Shown here piece by piece: positions 6,550 to 12,276 of a stretch of 16,523 nucleotides of DNA. Every line of letters starts with the position of its first letter. Position 1 is the first letter of the stretch. Made by a program: the position numbers and the translations under genes. The notes beneath the pieces are model-generated. The model was not told where the DNA came from, made no database searches, and worked only from the letters and a program-made list of their open reading frames with translations. Source of the stretch: Chloroflexota bacterium (lineage in GTDB: Bacteria; Chloroflexota; Ktedonobacteria; Ktedonobacterales; Ktedonobacteraceae); the NCBI GenBank assembly GCA_005881495.1, contig VBHI01000063.1, forward strand, positions 1 to 16,523, written 5' to 3'.

Positions 6550-7911
6550 ATGAGCATTGACGTTGAACTAACAGATCTTGCCTACGGAGGAGACGCCGTA
6601 GGCCGATACGAGGGACGAGTTCTCTTCGTTCCTGGAGGTATCCCAGGAGAACGTGTACGTGTAGACATAGTCGAGGAACGTCGGGGACATGCACGCGCTG
6701 ACCTCCTGGAAATTGTGCGTCCCGCACCTGAGCGCGTCGAACCGAGTTACCCACTACTCACAGACTGCGGCTGCCAGTGGCAACACATCGCCTATCCCGC
6801 ACAACTCACCTGGAAAGCGCATATTGTACGCCAACTCCTTGTACGTATCGGTAAGCAGTCCGATGCCGTCGTTCATCCGACACTTGGCATGCCGAACGGT
6901 ATTTCTCCCTGGCACTATCGCAATATCGCCCTTTTCTCTGTAGGCCCCAACGGCGAAGTTGGCTTTAAATTGACTGATAGCCACGACGTACAGGATCTCG
7001 AAGACTGCGCCCTATTGCATCCTGCCCTGGATATGGTTTACCAGCGTGTCCGCGAGAAGCTTATGACTTATTTTGGCGAATCCCTGAGCGAAATGATTCA
7101 GGGCTTCACTATTCGCGGTGCCATCGGGACGGCGAGCAATGGGAACTCAGCGGGCGCCAACACAGCGAAAGCAGTGCCCACCCTTTTGAGTCTGCACGCC
7201 CGTCCAGGTTCAATGATAGAAGACCCACAGCAATTAGCAAACGAGTTGATGACAATCGCTCCCGGTATGGTCGGTGTCATCGTTGAGCGCGTTGGTGGTC
7301 GCTATGGTCGTGTAGTCGAAGGACAGGAGTTTTTGACCGATATGGTCCTGGGCCGCCGTTTTCGCGTCTCCTCCGACTCATTCTTCCAGGTCAACTTAGT
7401 GCAGACCGCCGTTCTCATCGAGAAGGTCTTGCAGATGCTCGAGCCACAGCGCACCGAGATAGCTCTCGATGGCTATAGCGGCGTGGGTCTTTTCTCAGCC
7501 TTCTTAGCCACCCGTTGCGCGCGCGTCGTTGCCATTGAATCGCAGCCAAGTGCGGTAATGGATGCTCGTGCCAATGCCTCGCTGAATAACCAGGAAAAAT
7601 ATATCACCACCCTCGAAGGTACCCTGGAGCGCATCCTTGGCCAGCTCCACTATCGCCACGAACGCCTTGATATCGCTCTAGTCGATCCACCCCGTGCAGG
7701 CTGCCATCCCAAAGCACTGCAGGCCCTGCAAATACTGGGACCGCGCAATATCTGCTACGTATCCTGTGATCCCAGCACCCTGGCTCGTGACATCGCTACC
7801 CTCTGCGCCAATGGGCGTTACCGCTTAATCGCAGCCCAACCCATAGATATGTTTCCCCAAACATACCACATCGAGTGCATAGCGTTGCTAGCCCGTGTCG
7901 GCTCCAGGTAA
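6550..7911 (+). CDS. 23S rRNA (uracil-C5)-methyltransferase, RlmD/TrmA family
   Basis: A 453-aa SAM-dependent enzyme that methylates C5 of a uridine in rRNA or tRNA. Residues ~1-57 are a TRAM RNA-binding domain (VELTDLAYGGDAVGRYEGRVLFVPG). The catalytic domain shows SDSFFQVN with Q280, the SAM-binding DGYSGVGLFSAF (307-318), DPPRAGC (379-385), YVSCDPSTLARD with nucleophile C406, and the C-terminal HIEC with candidate base E442. RlmD-type proteins usually carry a [4Fe-4S] site of C-x5-C-x2-C plus a later Cys; here only C73, C75 and C153 remain in the equivalent region, so the cluster is probably absent or altered. ATG 6550 is chosen because GAGGG lies 4 nt upstream and the TRAM domain starts there; the frame is open to 6448. 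The family is certain, the target base (RlmD, RlmCD or TrmA-like) is not. Confidence 0.88.
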   Translation: MSIDVELTDLAYGGDAVGRYEGRVLFVPGGIPGERVRVDIVEERRGHARADLLEIVRPAPERVEPSYPLLTDCGCQWQHIAYPAQLTWKAHIVRQLLVRIGKQSDAVVHPTLGMPNGISPWHYRNIALFSVGPNGEVGFKLTDSHDVQDLEDCALLHPALDMVYQRVREKLMTYFGESLSEMIQGFTIRGAIGTASNGNSAGANTAKAVPTLLSLHARPGSMIEDPQQLANELMTIAPGMVGVIVERVGGRYGRVVEGQEFLTDMVLGRRFRVSSDSFFQVNLVQTAVLIEKVLQMLEPQRTEIALDGYSGVGLFSAFLATRCARVVAIESQPSAVMDARANASLNNQEKYITTLEGTLERILGQLHYRHERLDIALVDPPRAGCHPKALQALQILGPRNICYVSCDPSTLARDIATLCANGRYRLIAAQPIDMFPQTYHIECIALLARVGSR

Positions 7912-7917
7912 TACAAT

Positions 7918-9165
7918 GTGGGGGAATGCAAAATACATCATGAAAACCAGAATAGAATGCATCAAAACCAGATAAAAAACAACAAACCTGCAACTTCCCA
8001 CAACGAGATAAATCGGCCTCAAGCAAACCAGCTTGAAATGTTGCAAGAACAACTGAACACAATCCTTGCTACAAGCTCAGACGGCATTGCCCTTGTCGAC
8101 GCCGAAAGCCGCTTTATCGAAGTAAATGCCGCCTTCGCCAACATCTTCGGCGTTAACCTCGATCAACTTGTGGGCACCGATTGCCTACCCCTCTTTCAAA
8201 TCCAGGACAAAAACTCTCACGAATCCGATATTTCTCGCAATGCTTGCACCATACAGCAGGCACTTGAACAACACCAGCCATTGCCCTATCTAGAGCTCGA
8301 TCTCAAAATCAAAGGCCTGCCACATACCGTTGGCCTGACGATAACCCCTCTTACCTCGACCCCTCCAGCCCAGCAGCTCCTTAGCTTAATCGTTGTCCAC
8401 GACGTAACCGCTCTTCGCGATACTGCTCGCTTGAAAGCGAATTTCCTCTCCATGGTAACTCATGAACTGCGTTCGCCACTCAACGCCATTCATGGCTACC
8501 TCGACCTGACCTTGACGGGTATGGGAGGTGACCTCAACGAACAACAACGAGAATTTGTGCAGCGTGCCCGTTCCAGCAGCGAATACCTCTATGCCCTTAT
8601 CGAAGATATCTTGCTCATTTCGCGTGCCGACTCAGACCAGATTCGCCTCAATCGTGCACTGATGAGTCTGCAAGAAATTGTTGACAATGCTGTAGAAGAA
8701 TTGGAGTTGATGGCAATCGACCACAAAATCGCCATCAATGTCGAGGTTCCCCAGGACTTCCCGCCCATCTATGCCGACCCCGTACGCATGCAGCAAGTAT
8801 TGCGTAACTTAATCAACAACGCCCTGCGCTTCACACCTTCAGGGGGCAATGTCACCATTGCCGCGTCCATCACAAATCTCTCGAGTAGTGACAAGCTGGA
8901 TTCACTACTCGCTGCAAAGGGCGCCAGGCTGCTAAAGCTAGACGTGATTGATACTGGTTATGGCATTGCCCAGGAGCACCAACAGCGCATTTTTGAACGC
9001 TTTTACCAGGTTCCTCAGGCAGCCTCTGGACGTTCAAGCGGAATGGGTCTCGGTCTCGCCATCGTCAAGATGATCGTCGAACTCCACGGCGGCCAGGTGA
9101 GCGTTGCCAGTACACCGCAACAGGGCAGTACCTTCACCTGCTTGCTACCCTGCTTGCTTTCGTGA
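7918..9165 (+). CDS. Soluble PAS-domain sensor histidine kinase
   Basis: A 415-aa two-component sensor without membrane segments. After a polar Gln/Asn-rich N-terminus and a short coiled coil (~36-50) comes a PAS domain (~45-165: ILATSSDGIALVDAESRFIEVNAAF to IVVHDVTALRD). HisKA carries the phospho-acceptor H182 in FLSMVTHELRSPLNAI. The HATPase_c domain has the N box LRNLINNALRFTPSGG (N301), the G1 box DVIDTGYGI (343-350), an F box IFERFYQV and the G2 box GMGLGLAIV (375-383). It should autophosphorylate in response to a cytoplasmic cue sensed by PAS. No response regulator lies in the window, so it is an orphan here. The GTG at 7918, six bases after the methyltransferase stop, is a weak start; ATG codons at residues 14 and 41 are alternatives. 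Confidence 0.9.
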   Translation: MGECKIHHENQNRMHQNQIKNNKPATSHNEINRPQANQLEMLQEQLNTILATSSDGIALVDAESRFIEVNAAFANIFGVNLDQLVGTDCLPLFQIQDKNSHESDISRNACTIQQALEQHQPLPYLELDLKIKGLPHTVGLTITPLTSTPPAQQLLSLIVVHDVTALRDTARLKANFLSMVTHELRSPLNAIHGYLDLTLTGMGGDLNEQQREFVQRARSSSEYLYALIEDILLISRADSDQIRLNRALMSLQEIVDNAVEELELMAIDHKIAINVEVPQDFPPIYADPVRMQQVLRNLINNALRFTPSGGNVTIAASITNLSSSDKLDSLLAAKGARLLKLDVIDTGYGIAQEHQQRIFERFYQVPQAASGRSSGMGLGLAIVKMIVELHGGQVSVASTPQQGSTFTCLLPCLLS

Positions 9166-9177
9166 CAAGCCTCTTAA

Positions 9178-10320
9178 TCACGCGCAAACCCAGTATCCAG
9201 AAACATGGACCTTGTTCGCCGACCCGTCGAGCGTAATATCCATGGTGCCAGATTTCGTATCGCCATAAATAATTGCCTGAGCTGGCGCATTCCCGGAATT
9301 GCCCCAAACGGTCGTTGCCGAAATAGGCTGCCGCGCAAAGACAACAGATATTTGCCCTGCACTGTAGCTGGCCGGGCCTTTGTAGACAGGAATCCTGGCA
9401 ACAAAGTTATACTGTACCCCATCAATCGTCCCGCTGAAATAGAGATCGTACTCCGTTCCCGCAGTCGATGGACCGCACCTGGCGAAGCTTGTTACACTCA
9501 TAGATCCCTGTACTACCCCAGAAAAGTTGATAAGAAATATAGCTTTAGTGCCCGCCACAGGCGTCGTGCCTGCTATGCGGGTAATACATGCACCTGTTGA
9601 ACAGGTAGTATCAACTGGAGTGACACCAGAATTATTATTTGCGCCAGGGCTTGCTCCTATAGCAGGCGTAACTGTCGTCACTGATCCCTGGGAACGCAGC
9701 AAAAACAGCAGTCCACCCGCAATACCGGCCAGCACAAGCAGGCCTACGACCGCTATGATGATCCATCTCGCGGCAGAGCCACGCCTTGCCTTTGGAGCAG
9801 GAGAAACAGGGTGTTGCACCCTATCATCTTCACTGAACCCCGAGGGCACACTCGCCTCCGCTTCTGTTTCTTCTGCTTCAAGCACCTCGGGCGCTTTGCC
9901 TTCTGATTGTTCTCTCTCTGCGGAATGTGCAAGCCCCTGCGTGCTCAACTCCGCTACATCCTCTGGCCGCTCCCCAGCTTGCTCAAGCCCCTGCGTGCTC
10001 AGTTCTGCCACATCCTCTGCTTGATGTCCATTTTCTGCGACAGTGTCGCTAGTTTGTTCTGCCTCAACCTTTTCAGCCTGCTCAAGCCCCTGTGTGCTCA
10101 GTGCAGCTACATCATCTGCTTGCTTTCCATTCTTAGACTCTTCGGAATGCACAAGTCCTTGCGTGCTCGTCGTAGCTACATCTTCCGACTGCTGTTCATT
10201 TTCCACGCCTATAGATGTCTCCTTATCGATCGTGCTGACACTACTGAACACATGGCCGCACTTCCCACAGAAATGAGCATTATCGGGTATCTCTGACCCA
10301 CAATTAGTGCAATGTTGCAA
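9178..10320 (-). CDS. Zinc-ribbon, single-pass membrane protein with TQGL repeats
   Basis: I start it at TTG 10320 because GAGAGG lies 5 nt upstream and the zinc ribbon begins at once; the frame is open to 10446 with no better start. Residues 1-25 are a zinc ribbon (C4-x2-C7, C18-x2-C21). Residues 46-136 are acidic and contain four copies of an EDVAxLSTQGLxxA unit. A further acidic stretch leads to a basic patch (KARRGSAAR) and one membrane segment at 185-208. The Ser/Thr/Gly-rich exported part (~210-380) has C240, C245, C282 and C379 and looks like a small beta domain. The zinc ribbon should be cytoplasmic and the C-terminal domain outside. No enzyme motif is seen and function is unknown; such zinc-ribbon anchors are frequent in Ktedonobacteria. 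Its 3' end is 12 bp from the convergent histidine kinase. Confidence 0.8.
   Translation of the reverse strand: MQHCTNCGSEIPDNAHFCGKCGHVFSSVSTIDKETSIGVENEQQSEDVATTSTQGLVHSEESKNGKQADDVAALSTQGLEQAEKVEAEQTSDTVAENGHQAEDVAELSTQGLEQAGERPEDVAELSTQGLAHSAEREQSEGKAPEVLEAEETEAEASVPSGFSEDDRVQHPVSPAPKARRGSAARWIIIAVVGLLVLAGIAGGLLFLLRSQGSVTTVTPAIGASPGANNNSGVTPVDTTCSTGACITRIAGTTPVAGTKAIFLINFSGVVQGSMSVTSFARCGPSTAGTEYDLYFSGTIDGVQYNFVARIPVYKGPASYSAGQISVVFARQPISATTVWGNSGNAPAQAIIYGDTKSGTMDITLDGSANKVHVSGYWVCA
9912..10186 (-). repeat. Four-copy coding repeat (EDVAxLSTQGL)
   Basis: Within the zinc-ribbon protein gene, related 11-16-residue units begin near residues 46, 69, 102 and 120: EDVATTSTQGLVHSEE, DDVAALSTQGLEQAEK, EDVAELSTQGLEQAGE and EDVAELSTQGLAHSAE. 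The two closest copies are nearly identical at DNA level, indicating recent duplication or slippage. Spacing varies (23, 33 and 18 residues). Confidence 0.8.
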
Positions 10321-10382
10321 TGCTACCTCTCTTCCAGGTTCAGAAAATGCTACATGGAAGTATACCATAGTCCAAAAATTTG

Positions 10383-10440
10383 TATAGAGAAAGTGCCGGA
10401 AGCATGGCATGATTGTAATACTTCCGGCACTTTCTCTATA
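10383..10440. repeat. 20-bp perfect inverted repeat, terminator candidate
   Basis: The arms 10383-10402 and 10421-10440 are perfect reverse complements separated by 18 nt. On the minus strand the element lies just after the stop (10454) of the 97-aa protein gene and before the zinc-ribbon gene, and is followed by CAAATTTTTGG. That is a plausible terminator for the phage-like cluster, though the stem is unusually long and exact, so a mobile-element remnant or protein-binding site is also possible. Confidence 0.7.
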
Positions 10441-10453
10441 GAACAAAAACTAT

Positions 10454-10747
10454 TCACGACGCCATTCTATTTTGGCTCCCATCCACAGGTGTCGCATTTC
10501 CCTTTAACCCGGCAGCTTTTTTCCGCTTTACAGCTCCAGAGCTGCTCTCACCGTTCTCACTGTCTTCAACCTGAATTTCTCGTTGATACTCTTCGCTGCG
10601 GCGATTGTACTCCTCCATCGCCAGCACATAAGCATTGTACATACGCTCAAGAACTGGTAAAGCGACTCCTCGCTGCTCCGCCATCGCCAGGTCGTACCAC
10701 TTCTGCTGCATACGCTTCTGTGCAGACTCAAGCTGTGCTAAGGTCAT
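10454..10747 (-). CDS. Small helical hypothetical protein (97 aa)
   Basis: The protein has two long predicted helices (LAQLESAQKRMQQKWYDLAM and an MYNAYVLAMEEYNRRSEEYQREIQ stretch, about residues 3-60) and then a disordered tail with a basic cluster (VKRKKAAG). No family is recognised. It starts 12 bp after the stop of the annealing-protein candidate and on the same strand, so the two are probably co-transcribed. The ribosome site is weak. Small coiled-coil proteins are common next to phage recombination genes, but a role is not assigned. Confidence 0.6.
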   Translation of the reverse strand: MTLAQLESAQKRMQQKWYDLAMAEQRGVALPVLERMYNAYVLAMEEYNRRSEEYQREIQVEDSENGESSSGAVKRKKAAGLKGNATPVDGSQNRMAS

Positions 10748-10759
10748 ACTATCTGCTTT

Positions 10760-11524
10760 CTAGGAGGCTTTGCTGCGGCTCTGCCGGTACTCCTGGCTCA
10801 GTTGCCCAATCAATTCCTTGGCGCTAGCAAAGCTCATGCTCTCTGCATGCTCAGGTTCAGGCTTGCCCAGGTGTTCACAAAGCTTACGAATACTACTCAA
10901 CTGCTGCTCCGTAGCGCCCGCATCCTTAGCAGCCTCCGCCGCTGTAGTAGCAGCGGACTGACCACTATCATGAGAGACACTACTGCTCTTTGTCGCGGCA
11001 GGACGGACCGTTGCCAGCATCTTGCGACCGTTGCCAGTATCGCTACCCTCAACCGGCGAAGTACCTCGCTCTACTGGTGAATCCACGATACGGTGCTCCT
11101 CGTCCAATTCTGGCGCAAATTGAGTTCCAAATCCCAACCCTGCCAATGCACGCCCTATAGCTCCTGTCTCAGCCTTCTCTCCGTAATCTTCAAAATTAGC
11201 TCGACACTCTGCCTTTGTACCTGTGGCTCGTCCCCCTTTCCCATCGGTAACTACAGCACGATAGCGTGCATAACCTTTGGCGGTTTTAACTACTTTCTCA
11301 CTTCGCCTTTTCTCGCTATTCCAGACAAAAGCCTCAAGAGAACACTCTTTCTCAGTATCATACTCTAGTTCTTCTGTTTCGATGGTGCCGTGTGGACACT
11401 CCTGTCTGAACCAAACTAATCTCCATTGAACAGGCAAATAGTCAGATAAACCTTGCCTGCTTTTAATCTTCATCAGGTGATCGCTGGGATTGAATCCCTG
11501 ATTTACTTGCTGTTCTTCCTGCAT
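10760..11524 (-). CDS. Rad52-like single-strand annealing protein candidate
   Basis: A 254-aa protein. Residues ~18-135 look like the core: YLPVQWRLVWFRQECP, a segment containing EAFVWN, YARYRAVVTDGKGG, and an AECRANFEDYGEKAETGAIGRALAGLGFGTQF segment. The aETGAIGRALaxlGfG pattern recurs in phage and plasmid proteins often annotated as Rad52-like or ssDNA-annealing. A low-complexity Ser/Ala/Thr linker (~150-200) is followed by a helical C-terminal piece (ATEQQLSSIRKLCEHLG to SAKELIGQLSQEY), also frequent on phage recombination proteins. The ATG at 11524 has GAGGTG 5 nt upstream. Expression is probably driven by the consensus promoter at 11695-11723, through the HNH relic. The annealing function is an inference from one motif. 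Confidence 0.5.
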   Translation of the reverse strand: MQEEQQVNQGFNPSDHLMKIKSRQGLSDYLPVQWRLVWFRQECPHGTIETEELEYDTEKECSLEAFVWNSEKRRSEKVVKTAKGYARYRAVVTDGKGGRATGTKAECRANFEDYGEKAETGAIGRALAGLGFGTQFAPELDEEHRIVDSPVERGTSPVEGSDTGNGRKMLATVRPAATKSSSVSHDSGQSAATTAAEAAKDAGATEQQLSSIRKLCEHLGKPEPEHAESMSFASAKELIGQLSQEYRQSRSKAS

Positions 11525-11527
11525 TAT

Positions 11528-11653
11528 TCACCTCTCTCGCGATACTCTATAATCTTTGCCTTTTTTCCTAGTATTCCAAGAAAGACAAAGAGATTGAATA
11601 TGATCAATGAAATTCGTTCCTCCCATTGCAATGGGAATAACATGCTCAAACAT
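11528..11653 (-). pseudogene. HNH endonuclease C-terminal relic (41 aa)
   Basis: A short minus-strand frame, from ATG 11653 (GAGG 2 nt upstream) or GTG 11665 to TGA 11528-11530, reads FEHVIPIAMGGTNFIDHI then QSLCLSWNTRKKGKDYR. This is the second half of an HNH nuclease fold: the xHxxPxxxGGxN strand-loop and the LCxxCNxxKG zinc/helix part. Two usually conserved residues differ (N to H in FIDHI, C to W in CLSWN) and the N-terminal half is missing. It ends 3 bp before the annealing-protein start. I read it as a decayed, probably inactive remnant, though it is still positioned for transcription and translation. Confidence 0.6.
11621..11636. repeat. 16-bp perfect palindrome
   Basis: TCCCATTGCAATGGGA is fully self-complementary. 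It lies inside the HNH relic, where it encodes part of PIAMGG, and in the transcribed leader of the annealing-protein gene. It could be an operator or simply a coincidence of coding sequence. Confidence 0.5.
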
Positions 11654-11694
11654 CGCCTCTTTCACCCCATAATTTAGAAAATTTGTTCTAGTTT

Positions 11695-11723
11695 ATTATA
11701 CAAGGTACAACATTTTCTGTCAA
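11695..11723 (-). promoter_or_regulatory. Perfect sigma-70 consensus promoter for the phage-like cluster
   Basis: Read on the minus strand: TTGACA (11723-11718), a 17-bp spacer, then TATAAT (11700-11695). Both hexamers match consensus exactly at the ideal spacing. It points into the HNH relic and the annealing-protein gene. Such a strong site fits a phage-derived or constitutively read unit. Confidence 0.8.
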
Positions 11724-11724
11724 G

Positions 11725-11754
11725 TTGACACGGTTGCGGCTTTGCATCTACATA
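11725..11754 (+). promoter_or_regulatory. Divergent promoter candidate toward pqqA
   Basis: TTGACA (11725-11730), an 18-bp spacer and TACATA (11749-11754). The -35 box lies back to back with the minus-strand -35, giving the palindrome TGTCAA-G-TTGACA (11718-11730). The transcript would start near 11761 and run about 300 nt before pqqA. Confidence 0.5.
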
Positions 11755-11791
11755 CATATATTCTTTTTAGGAGGGGAAAAGGAGGTATTTT

Positions 11792-11830
11792 TTGACTGCA
11801 CACAAATACGCAAGTAAGCACTTGCAGTGA
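11792..11830 (+). CDS. Possible 12-residue leader peptide
   Basis: A strong GGAGGT (11781-11786) sits 5 nt before TTG 11792, which opens the frame MTAHKYASKHLQ-stop. The ribosome site is the best in the region yet no longer ORF follows it. It may be a short regulatory leader, a relic of a lost gene, or chance. Confidence 0.2.
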   Translation: MTAHKYASKHLQ

Positions 11831-11883
11831 ATTTATGGGAAGGTACTATAAACTATATGGCCCTGACCCTTCTGGGTAGTTAT

Positions 11884-11912
11884 TTGAATTTTTGATTTCT
11901 TAAGTTTATACT
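11884..11912 (+). promoter_or_regulatory. Candidate proximal promoter of the pqq operon
   Basis: TTGAAT (11884-11889), a 17-bp spacer and TATACT (11907-11912) form a good sigma-70-type site about 155 bp before the pqqA start. Both inverted repeats in the leader lie just downstream of the predicted start point. Confidence 0.5.
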
Positions 11913-11943
11913 AAATTTCATACTGTCTTGTCATTTGCTTCAC

Positions 11944-11971
11944 GTACAGTTATGAGGCAATAAAACTGTAC
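11944..11971. promoter_or_regulatory. Inverted repeat GTACAGTT-N12-AACTGTAC in the pqqA leader
   Basis: Two exact 8-bp arms are separated by 12 bp, starting about 30 bp after the proximal -10 box. The symmetry suits a dimeric repressor operator or an RNA hairpin; no specific regulator is identified. Confidence 0.45.
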
Positions 11972-11978
11972 ACTGGTT

Positions 11979-12006
11979 CCTGTGATGGAAAGTGTTCCAT
12001 CACAGG
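11979..12006. promoter_or_regulatory. Strong 12-bp hairpin with AGTG loop upstream of pqqA
   Basis: CCTGTGATGGAA and TTCCATCACAGG pair perfectly around a 4-nt loop. It sits 7 bp after the preceding inverted repeat and 59 bp before the pqqA ATG. It may be an operator or a stabilising or attenuating 5' structure. No T-run follows. Confidence 0.6.
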
Positions 12007-12065
12007 GCAATACGGTAGGTGTTGTTATAGCGAAAGCTACGCAAGAAACAAAAAGGAAGAACAGC

Positions 12066-12173
12066 ATGGAACAGAAAATCGCGTCCCCTGTTTGGGTCAA
12101 GCCAACACTTGAAGTCATTGGAGTCAGTCTGGAATGTACAGCGTATGCTGGCGCCAGTGAACTCGAGGAGTAA
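12066..12173 (+). CDS. pqqA: PQQ precursor peptide PqqA
   Basis: A 35-residue peptide, the ribosomal precursor whose Glu and Tyr side chains become pyrroloquinoline quinone. It carries the family core WVKPTLEVIGVSLECTAY: a W-x-KP start and the required E-x3-Y pair, here E23 and Y27. Other PqqA peptides usually end soon after the Tyr with a short basic or neutral tail; here eight mostly acidic or small residues follow (AGASELEE). The ATG at 12066 is chosen because GGAAG lies about 8 nt upstream; a longer in-frame ORF from 11982 lacks a ribosome site and is unlike the family. It is the first gene of pqqABCDE and is bound by PqqD for modification by PqqE. Confidence 0.88.
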   Translation: MEQKIASPVWVKPTLEVIGVSLECTAYAGASELEE

Positions 12174-12214
12174 GTCACCACTCGTCTCAACCTTTTAACG
12201 TCGTATTAAACCTC

Positions 12215-12256
12215 GGACTGCATGGTTGTCTGTTAAAACTGGCTTCCGTGCAGTTC
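12215..12256 (+). promoter_or_regulatory. Hairpin between pqqA and pqqB
   Basis: GGACTGCATGG (12215-12225) pairs with CCGTGCAGTTC (12246-12256), 11 bp with two G-U pairs and a 20-nt loop. It ends 20 bp before the pqqB ATG. A partial terminator or processing structure here would make pqqA mRNA more abundant than the enzyme mRNAs, as suits a precursor peptide; that effect is inferred. Confidence 0.45.
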
Positions 12257-12276
12257 GAGTGATTAGAGTGAAGAGC

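Noticed and set aside
9912..10186. CRISPR-like repeats
   Set aside because: The repeats are in frame within a protein, degenerate and irregularly spaced; no CRISPR array or cas gene is present in the window.
9907..10296. Cys/Leu-rich + strand ORFs with internal repeats
   Set aside because: They are antisense readings of the TQGL-repeat region; the repetition comes from the real minus-strand gene.
11453..11677. 74-codon + strand ORF in the gap before pqqA
   Set aside because: It is antisense to the annealing-protein start and the HNH relic, and its product has no recognisable features.
11982..12173. Longer 63-codon version of pqqA
   Set aside because: The first ATG lies inside a hairpin and lacks a ribosome site; the family length and the GGAAG site favour ATG 12066.
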